Source: Flavobacteriales bacterium (GTDB lineage Bacteria; Bacteroidota; Bacteroidia; Flavobacteriales_D; Sanyastnellaceae). Taken from it: a stretch of DNA of 5,332 bases. The DNA is taken from assembly GCA_028823435.1 (NCBI GenBank), contig JAPKBK010000129.1, forward strand, positions 1 to 5,332, given 5' to 3'. The notes under the pieces are model-generated. The model searched no databases. It was given only the letters and a program-made list of their open reading frames with translations, and was not told where the DNA came from. Both the position numbers and the translations under genes were made by a program. This document shows positions 4,600 through 5,332 of this stretch, piece by piece; position 1 is the stretch's first letter, and the number at the start of each line of letters is the position of its first letter.

Positions 4600-5332
4600 A
4601 TGTTTAAGCTTTTTTTATCTTCCTTTCTTTTATCGATCACGTGTTTTTCTTTGAGCTTTGCCCAAACAGATCACATCGCCATTGAGTGGAATGAACAGGT
4701 TTTAGAAGCGATTAGAAACGACTTTGCAAGACCCACCCTTCACGCGCGAAACCTCATGCATTCCAGCGCTATTATGTATGACTGTTGGGCTGCATACGAT
4801 ACGACATCTTCAAAGCACTATTTTTTAGGCAATACGGTTGGAGACTTTGCGATTGTATTCGATTTCGAAAATTTCGCCCCAAACATTCCGTCGAATTCCA
4901 TGGATAGGATGATGGCTCAGGAGGTTGCAATGAGTTATGGCGTTTATAGACTGATCAAGCATAGATATATTAATTCTCCCCAATCGGAGTCGACGATGGA
5001 AAATATCAGTCTACAGATGGCACATCAGGGGCTTGACACTTTAATTGTATCAACAGATTATTTGAATGATGGCCCTGCTGCTCTTGGAAATTACATTGCG
5101 GAACAAATAATTGCATTTGGGTTGCAAGATGGTTCTAATGAGGTTGATGATTTTGCAAACCTCTGTTATACAGCAAATAACCCAAATATTTTTCCAGAAA
5201 ACCCAGGTACTGGAGGGATTGTTGACCCGAACAGTTGGCAGCCCGTTGAGTTGTCAGTTGCAATCGACCAAAGCGGTGAGTTAATTACTGAGGTCCCACC
5301 ATTCTTAGGGCCAGAATGGGGTAATGTGCAAG
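4600..5332 (+). CDS. Secreted vanadium-dependent haloperoxidase-related protein, N-terminal part (runs off the right edge)
   Basis: The first 244 codons are present with no stop. MFKLFLSSFLLSITCFSLSFAQ is a Sec signal peptide, probably cut near the SFA/Q boundary. Then come EWNEQVLEAIRNDFARPTLH (29-48) and ARNLMHSSAIMYDCWAAYD (49-67), helical segments typical of the N-terminal region of bacterial proteins annotated as vanadium-dependent haloperoxidases (chloroperoxidase / PAP2-like). Further along, NSWQPVEL (211-218) and FLGPEWGNV (235-243) match the linker that precedes the second helical half in this group. The vanadate-binding Lys, Arg and His residues of the PAP2 signature would lie beyond the right edge, so catalysis cannot be judged. 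ATG 4600 directly precedes the signal peptide. The gene is divergent from rrf2 with a 150-bp gap; no exact TAnnTTTG is visible on its strand, only TATATTTA at 4562-4569. Halide oxidation is the family reaction; the natural substrate is unknown. Confidence 0.72.
   Translation, partial: MFKLFLSSFLLSITCFSLSFAQTDHIAIEWNEQVLEAIRNDFARPTLHARNLMHSSAIMYDCWAAYDTTSSKHYFLGNTVGDFAIVFDFENFAPNIPSNSMDRMMAQEVAMSYGVYRLIKHRYINSPQSESTMENISLQMAHQGLDTLIVSTDYLNDGPAALGNYIAEQIIAFGLQDGSNEVDDFANLCYTANNPNIFPENPGTGGIVDPNSWQPVELSVAIDQSGELITEVPPFLGPEWGNVQ

Overview
The window reads as chromosomal DNA of a Bacteroidota member, probably a marine-type Flavobacteriales lineage. The signs are: start codons without clear Shine-Dalgarno sequences, exact copies of the Bacteroidota -7 promoter element TAnnTTTG in front of several genes, a lipoprotein and Sec-secreted proteins with Bacteroidota-style signal peptides, and an arylsulfotransferase-type secreted protein ending in a Cys-flanked dockerin-like module. 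The lineage call is inference from these traits, not a database match.

Layout, left to right. (i) 1-52, minus strand: the first 17 codons of a GMC-family FAD oxidoreductase. (ii) 53-371: no convincing gene, but several inverted repeats, two of them adjacent perfect 8-bp stems. (iii) 372-568: a hairpin terminator, the initiator tRNA-fMet gene (minus strand) and its near-consensus Bacteroidota promoter. (iv) 641-2200, minus: a secreted ASST-type aryl-sulfate sulfotransferase homologue with a C-terminal dockerin-like double calcium-loop module. (v) 2370-4449, minus, in order of transcription: an Rrf2-family regulator with four C-terminal-half cysteines, an iron-sulfur assimilatory APS/PAPS reductase (CysH) and a lipoprotein class I glutamine amidotransferase-like peptidase of the C26 (gamma-glutamyl hydrolase) type. 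(vi) 4600 to the right edge, plus strand and divergent from the regulator: the N-terminal part of a secreted vanadium-haloperoxidase-related protein.

The most coherent unit is rrf2-cysH-C26. The regulator probably controls sulfate assimilation. A 29-bp imperfect dyad lies in the 63-bp gap between rrf2 and cysH, directly upstream of an exact -7 element that sits 6 nt before the cysH ATG. A second, different dyad lies just upstream of the rrf2 start codon. The lipoprotein peptidase follows cysH after 16 nt and could supply cysteine from gamma-glutamyl thiols, which is speculative. A secreted sulfotransferase and a haloperoxidase-like protein flank this unit, so the neighbourhood has a loose sulfur/redox flavour, but nothing shows that all of it forms one system. 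I see no CRISPR array, insertion sequence, phage gene or rRNA.
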